Shown here in pieces: positions 14,157 to 17,605 of a stretch of DNA of 17,605 nt. The stretch is from Yinghuangia elevatio (GTDB lineage Bacteria > Actinomycetota > Actinomycetes > Streptomycetales > Streptomycetaceae). Location: the NCBI RefSeq assembly GCF_040649515.1, contig NZ_JBEZFP010000179.1:1-17605 (forward strand). Direction: 5' to 3'. Position 1 is the first letter of the stretch. Every line of letters starts with the position of its first letter. The notes under the pieces are model-generated. The model did not search any database and was not told the origin of the DNA. It saw only the letters and a list, made by a program, of their open reading frames with translations. The translations under genes and the position numbers were made by a program.

Positions 14157-14789
14157 TCAGATGGGGCCGTAGTGGGCGGTGTGGGGTGGGGTCAGTAGGG
14201 CCCAGTAGCGGTCGCCGTGGGACCAATGCCACCACTCTGAGGGGTAGTTGACGAAGCCTGCTGCGGTCATGGCCGCGGTGAGGATGTCGCGGTGCAGGCG
14301 GGCCTGGGGGGAGATGTGGGTGGCGTGCATCGCACACGACGCCTCGTGGCCGCTGCGGTGGCCGTTGACCGGGCCGCCCATGTCGAGTTCGTGGCCGGCG
14401 GGGTCGGCGAGTGTCACGTCGACCGCGGCGCCCGCGCAGTGCGGCGCCACTTCGACCGGGGACACGAAGGCGCTGGTCCGGCACCGCAGTTCCGTGGGGT
14501 CGTCGACTCCGGCGCGGCGCAGGCCTTCGGCGTACGCCTCGAAACGACGCTGCTGCTCCGCGGCACTGCGGTGGCCCTCGATTACCAACAGCTGTAATCC
14601 CTCGGGGAGTTTGGTGGCAGCGGTGCAGAGGCGTGCGAGTACGCCGGTGCGTACCCGCCCCCAGGACCCGTGTGGGTCCCTTTCCCGGTCGTCCAGCAGT
14701 AGCCCGGGCGCACCTGTGATCTCGACCAGCGGCTCGCCGCAATCGTGGATGTCGACCGCGCGGACCCGGGGATCGTTCAGCAGGATCAT
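14157..14789 (-). CDS. VanX-like D-alanyl-D-alanine dipeptidase (M15D metallopeptidase)
   Basis: I choose ATG 14789 (210 residues, MILLNDPRV start) over ATG 14822, because TACGCT lies six bases upstream, as in leaderless actinobacterial promoters, and neither ATG has a ribosome site. VanX enzymes are zinc peptidases that hydrolyse D-Ala-D-Ala. The diagnostic residues are present: EGHRS (71-75, substrate-contacting Arg74), PHCAGAAVDVTL (116-127, zinc ligands His117 and Asp124), ELDMGGP (134-140) and EWWHW (185-189, catalytic Glu185 and ligand His188). No vanH, vanA or vanRS gene is nearby, so a glycopeptide-resistance role is not supported. Peptidoglycan turnover or use of released dipeptide is more likely. 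No signal peptide is seen, so it should be cytoplasmic. Confidence 0.88.
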   Translation of the reverse strand: MILLNDPRVRAVDIHDCGEPLVEITGAPGLLLDDRERDPHGSWGRVRTGVLARLCTAATKLPEGLQLLVIEGHRSAAEQQRRFEAYAEGLRRAGVDDPTELRCRTSAFVSPVEVAPHCAGAAVDVTLADPAGHELDMGGPVNGHRSGHEASCAMHATHISPQARLHRDILTAAMTAAGFVNYPSEWWHWSHGDRYWALLTPPHTAHYGPI

Positions 14790-14795
14790 GCGCAG

Positions 14796-14801
14796 AGCGT
14801 A
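14796..14801 (-). promoter_or_regulatory. -10 element of a probable leaderless promoter
   Basis: On the minus strand TACGCT (TANNNT) lies six bases before ATG 14789, which would place the transcription start at or next to the A of the start codon. No good -35 is evident, as is common for leaderless promoters of this group. Confidence 0.5.
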
Positions 14802-15087
14802 GGGACGAGGGGGATGCGGCATGCGACGTGCTATCTGATCCGCGCGGAATGGCCTTGGGCGCGCGCTGCGGGCGTGGATCCGTCCTCGGCCCGGCGAGCG
14901 GGGCGAGGACGGAGCGTTCGGGGGCGCGGGAACGTTGCTTGTACCGCCTGTATTACCTGCGTGCTCCCCAGCGGCGACCGCTGCGGCTGCGGCTTCGACC
15001 GCCGAAGGTTCGGCATCTCCTACCGAGCTGATGGTGCGTCGGGTGCGGAGGTGCCGGCGTCCCGGCCCGGTCGCGGCGCGGTGGCGG

Positions 15088-15630
15088 CTACTGGACGCGC
15101 GGTTCGGTGCCGTCCGTCGACTCGTCGTCGGGGAGGTGGACGTCGTTGACGGAGATGTTCACCTCGACGACCTGGAGGCCGGTCATGCGCTCTACCGCGT
15201 CGATGACGTTGGCGCGTACGCCGCCCGCGACGTCGGTGATGGTGACGCCGTATTCGACGACGAGTTCCAGGTCGACGGCGGTCTGCTTCTCGCCGACCTC
15301 GACGCGGACGCCGCGGCTGACGTTGGCGGTGGTGCCGGGGACGCGGTCGCGCATGGCGCCGAAGGTGCGGGCGAACCCGCCGCCCATGGCGTGCACGCCG
15401 GGGACCTCGCGGGCGGCCATGCCGGCGATCTTCTCGACCACGCCGTCCGCGACGCTGGTCTTGCCGCGGCTCGCAGCCGGTTCCCGGGGGGTGGGCGGTG
15501 CGCTGTCCGCGCCGTTCTCGGCGAGGCGCTTGCGCGGGTCGGGGCGGGTCAGTGCCTGGGTGGACGGCCTGGTCGGTGTCGGGCCGGTCGGTGTCGGGTT
15601 GTTCGTCGCGGTGCTGGTCGACTCCGTCAT
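15088..15630 (-). CDS. Asp23/Gls24 family envelope stress protein
   Basis: A 180-residue protein from ATG 15630, with a strong AGGAGGT eight bases upstream. The first 60 residues are a Thr/Pro-rich, low-complexity tail (TESTSTATNNPTPTGPTPTR). The Asp23 domain runs from about 60 to 170: KTSVADGVVEKIAGMAAREV, then VSRGVRVEVGEKQTAVDLEL, VVEYGVTITDVAGGVRANVI, and the end MTGLQVVEVNISVNDVHLPD. Asp23 proteins are anchored near the membrane by small partners and respond to cell-envelope or alkaline stress. The usual actinobacterial neighbours (a second Asp23 gene, DUF2273 or DUF6286-type membrane proteins) are not seen here. It has no transmembrane segment of its own. The only possible upstream coupling is to two weak small ORFs at 15807-16090. 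Confidence 0.9.
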   Translation of the reverse strand: MTESTSTATNNPTPTGPTPTRPSTQALTRPDPRKRLAENGADSAPPTPREPAASRGKTSVADGVVEKIAGMAAREVPGVHAMGGGFARTFGAMRDRVPGTTANVSRGVRVEVGEKQTAVDLELVVEYGVTITDVAGGVRANVIDAVERMTGLQVVEVNISVNDVHLPDDESTDGTEPRVQ

Positions 15631-15806
15631 GCGAAGCCACCTCCTGGATGAGTGAACGGGCGTGCGATTAAAGGGGATTGGTGCTGTCGGCGGTGCGCGC
15701 GGGAGCTGCCGGCGACGTACGGCGACGCACGGCGACGCATGGTGGCGGCCTCTGCCGCGGCGGGGGATGCGGGCGTACGCGGACACCGTGAAGATGTCGG
15801 CGCCGC

Positions 15807-15980
15807 TCAGCGCTGTACGAGAGGGATCCGCGTCATTCCGGGCCCCGGCGTCGCCGTCGCCTGACGCGGCGATCGGTCGTGCCGGCCGAACCGCGCCAGG
15901 GTGAGGCGGGTGGCGGGGATGGTGCGATGTGTCCGGACTGTCGCCGAGAGGCGGTCGTCGGTGGCGGTGAGGATGCTCAT
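15807..15980 (-). CDS. Possible 57-residue small protein upstream of the Asp23 gene
   Basis: ATG 15980 to TGA 15807 on the minus strand. By my count roughly 85% of codons end in G or C, as in true genes here. The sequence opens MSILTATDDRLSATVRTHRT and is basic. No family is recognised. There is only a weak AGCAGGT upstream, but its ATG overlaps the TGA of a 37-codon ORF (ATGA). It may be a real small gene or a chance frame. Confidence 0.28.
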   Translation of the reverse strand: MSILTATDDRLSATVRTHRTIPATRLTLARFGRHDRSPRQATATPGPGMTRIPLVQR

Positions 15981-16090
15981 GGTGCCGACCTGCTGCCTCC
16001 GGAAAGGCACGAACCCGTCCGGCGCTTGTGCTCGCCGCGAACGAGGCCGATATCTGGGTCGGCGTACGAAATATCCTCGACGAGCCCCAC
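15977..16090 (-). CDS. Possible 37-residue ORF coupled by ATGA overlap to the next small ORF
   Basis: GTG 16090 (GGAG four bases upstream) to TGA 15977. It reads VGLVEDISYADPDIGLVRGE and continues as a Ser/Gly/Arg-rich tail. Its codon bias (about 73% G/C-ending) is weaker than that of real genes. The ribosome site and the ATGA overlap are the only support. Confidence 0.18.
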   Translation of the reverse strand: MGLVEDISYADPDIGLVRGEHKRRTGSCLSGGSRSAP

Positions 16091-16412
16091 CCTACTCCAG
16101 GTCGGGGCCCCAAAACCGATGTGGGGACCACGAGTTCTCACCGCGGTCACCTGCGTTCGTCGTCGGGTGGTGGTGCCGCGCCGGGGTGTGCCTGCTGATC
16201 GCGGTCCCCGCCGCAAGAAGGTCGCCGCACACGCCCAGGGACGCGGCGGCATCCGCAACGCCGTCCTCGGCGGCTCGGACACGAGGCTGCTGGTGATGCA
16301 CCGCAGTGCAGATGCCGCCGGGATCATCGCGCCGACCCTCCCACGTCGACTCGATTACCGTTGCGAACCGGACGGTCCGTGACGGTGGACCGGGCTACGG
16401 AACGGGGTCGAC
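15981..16412. other. Region with no convincing gene between the Asp23 side and the 327-residue protein
   Basis: Apart from the weak 37-codon ORF on the minus strand and the possible universal-stress-protein remnant on the plus strand (16236-16313), I see no gene, tRNA or strong hairpin here. The promoter of the plus-strand gene at 16413 should lie in its last 100 bp, but I cannot pick it with confidence. Confidence 0.4.
16236..16313 (+). pseudogene. Possible remnant of a universal stress protein C-terminus
   Basis: A plus frame reads QGRGGIRNAVLGGSDTRLLV with good codon bias, then degrades before a stop at 16380-16382. It resembles the Usp nucleotide loop GRGGFRGLLLGSTS seen in this window's own tandem Usp. 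No N-terminal Usp part or start is visible. This is a weak call and may be chance. Confidence 0.18.
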
Positions 16413-17396
16413 GTGGACGAAGTCGCGGTGCGCTTGCGGCATCACGCGGTGCTGGAGCCGGGGGCGGGCGGCGACGTGACCGACGAGCCGGTGTCCGTCG
16501 GGCTCGCCCCCGGCGGTCGGCTCGTCGTGCTGTGGACGGCGCGGGCTTCCGCCGAGGCGACCCGGACGCGGATCACCGCGCCGTCCGGCGTCTCCTTCCC
16601 CGAGACGCGGATGTCGGCGGAGGTGTCCGCGCGGGTCACCGTGCACGCACCCGGGCCCGTCGAGGCCGCGCGGATCCCGAGGCTGACGGTCTCACATCCG
16701 TACGTCCAACTCCTGCCCGCGGGCCGGGTATTGCTGGTGGGCACCCGGGCCTTGTGGCGGCCGGAGCCGGAGGGGCCGGAGCGGAACGCCGTCGCGTACG
16801 ACGCGGACGGACAGGTGGTGGCCGACGGCGTGTTCGGCGACGGGATCGGGGGAGTCTTCACGACGCCGGGCGGGAACTCCTGGGTCCGCTACTTCGACGA
16901 GGGCATCTTCGGCAATTTCGGATGGGGGCGGGACGGGGCGCCGCCGCCGGTCGGGGCGTCCGGCCTCGTGCGTTTCGGCCCGGACCTGCGGCGCGAATGG
17001 TCGTACTCCTCGGACCAGTGGGGATCCATGTGGGGTGCGCCCGCACTCAACGTCGACGGGGAGACGGCCTGGGTCTCCTACGAAAAGGGCGAACCCATCG
17101 TGCGGATCCAGGACGAACAAGTCGTCGGCTGGGCTCAGGACGCCTTGTCCAGAATCCATGCCCTGCTGGTCGGCGCGGACCGGGTGGCCGCGTTCGGCCG
17201 CGATCACAACTACGACCTCCTCCAGGTGACCGGCAGGCTCGCCGACGGCCGTTTCCATCCGACGGCCGGGTTTCGCCTCGTCCTGCCCGACGGCTCTCCG
17301 CTGCCCGACAGGTGGCGGATGTTCAGCCAGGGCGCCGATCTTCACGTGCTCTGCGGGCGTGCCTGGTACCGGATCGGACTGGAAGAACTTCCCTGA
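16413..17396 (+). CDS. Conserved-looking protein of unknown function, Trp- and Gly-rich, possibly beta-propeller
   Basis: A 327-residue protein from GTG 16413; the ribosome site is weak (ACGGGG five bases upstream). Codon bias is strong throughout and the frame is clearly coding. I do not recognise the family. The sequence is beta-rich with repeated short strands ending in Trp or Gly-Arg (LAPGGRLVVLWTA, LLPAGRVLLVGTRALW, GETAWVSYEKGEP, GADLHVLCGRAWYRIGL) and a central Gly/Trp/Phe segment (FDEGIFGNFGWGRDG). That suggests a propeller of WD/NHL-like blades, but no family signature is seen. There is no signal peptide or membrane segment, so it is probably cytoplasmic. It stands alone, 108 bp before the initiator tRNA gene. 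Confidence 0.7.
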   Translation: MDEVAVRLRHHAVLEPGAGGDVTDEPVSVGLAPGGRLVVLWTARASAEATRTRITAPSGVSFPETRMSAEVSARVTVHAPGPVEAARIPRLTVSHPYVQLLPAGRVLLVGTRALWRPEPEGPERNAVAYDADGQVVADGVFGDGIGGVFTTPGGNSWVRYFDEGIFGNFGWGRDGAPPPVGASGLVRFGPDLRREWSYSSDQWGSMWGAPALNVDGETAWVSYEKGEPIVRIQDEQVVGWAQDALSRIHALLVGADRVAAFGRDHNYDLLQVTGRLADGRFHPTAGFRLVLPDGSPLPDRWRMFSQGADLHVLCGRAWYRIGLEELP

Positions 17397-17487
17397 CGCA
17401 CGCTGCGGCGTGTCGAATTGCCCCACTATGGCCCGTTGATCGGGTGCGCGGCGCGTGCGATGGTCAAGCGCGACCCCGTTCACACGC

Positions 17488-17493
17488 TAGAGT
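17488..17493 (+). promoter_or_regulatory. Probable -10 element of the initiator tRNA gene
   Basis: TAGAGT (TANNNT) lies 11 bp before the tRNA 5' end. A -35 is not clear: TCAAGC at 17464-17469 has an 18-bp spacer but is a poor match. Confidence 0.45.
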
Positions 17494-17504
17494 GATCACA
17501 CCGA

Positions 17505-17581
17505 CGCGGGGTGGAGCAGTTCGGTAGCTCGCTGGGCTCATAACCCAGAGGTCGCAGGTTCAAATCCTGTCCCCGCTACCA
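17505..17581 (+). tRNA. Initiator tRNA-Met (fMet), anticodon CAT
   Basis: A 77-nt cloverleaf with CCA encoded (17579-17581). The anticodon CAT is at 17539-17541, flanked by three G-C pairs (GGG/CCC) in the anticodon stem, and the 1-72 pair is a C-T mismatch. Both are hallmarks of bacterial initiator tRNA. The T stem-loop contains TTCAAAT. It would start translation of all proteins. Confidence 0.97.
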
Positions 17582-17605
17582 CCGTTGAGGGCCCGGCAAT
17601 CGCCG

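Noticed and set aside
14935..15030. Cys-rich plus-strand run (ACTACITCVLPSGDRCGCG) resembling a RiPP core peptide
   Set aside because: No start codon with a ribosome site, no leader-like sequence, and no modification enzyme nearby.

Overview
The window comes from a high-GC actinomycete, most likely a Streptomyces-like multicellular genus. Third codon positions of the real genes are nearly all G or C, long antisense frames stay open as a by-product, starts are often GTG, and the families present (NLR-type STAND ATPase, IclR, Asp23, VanX-like M15 peptidase) are typical of that group. No transposase, integrase, phage gene or CRISPR array is visible. Everything here was read by eye; no homology search was run.

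Left part (1-3,799, minus strand): three tightly packed genes (gaps of 20 and 18 bp) that I read as a bacterial BELL/NLR-type programmed-death or immunity operon. A 131-residue BELL-like protein ends in a short amyloid-like motif. The next gene is a P-loop STAND ATPase with a HEAT-like C-terminal half, and it carries a related motif ahead of its ATPase. The third gene, which runs off the left edge, looks like an SPFH/Band-7 membrane-scaffold protein. The shared motif and the extra SPFH-like partner make this the most interesting part of the window.

Middle left (4,119-6,525, minus strand): a dormancy/hypoxia-flavoured unit of an acetate-kinase homologue with altered phosphate motifs and a tandem universal stress protein. 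It is preceded by three tiny, codon-biased ORFs chained by GTGA overlaps. A roughly 860-bp region without a convincing gene follows. Then comes a GNAT acetyltransferase (7,382-7,969, plus strand) closed by two terminator-like hairpins.

Middle (8,227-11,854, plus strand): a steroid- or terpenoid-type oxidation cassette. Two abutting perfect palindromes overlie a candidate promoter, followed by a short-chain dehydrogenase, a 3-ketosteroid delta-1-dehydrogenase-like flavoprotein, a strong 12-bp-stem terminator, and an IclR-type regulator.

Right part: a secreted protein fusing a seven-repeat PLL-lectin-like beta-propeller to a metzincin-like zinc protease (12,165-14,027); a VanX-like D-Ala-D-Ala dipeptidase with a leaderless-looking promoter (14,157-14,789, minus); an Asp23 envelope-stress protein (15,088-15,630, minus); a mostly empty region with two weak small ORFs and a possible universal-stress-protein remnant; an unrecognised 327-residue protein (16,413-17,396); and an initiator tRNA-Met gene (17,505-17,581).
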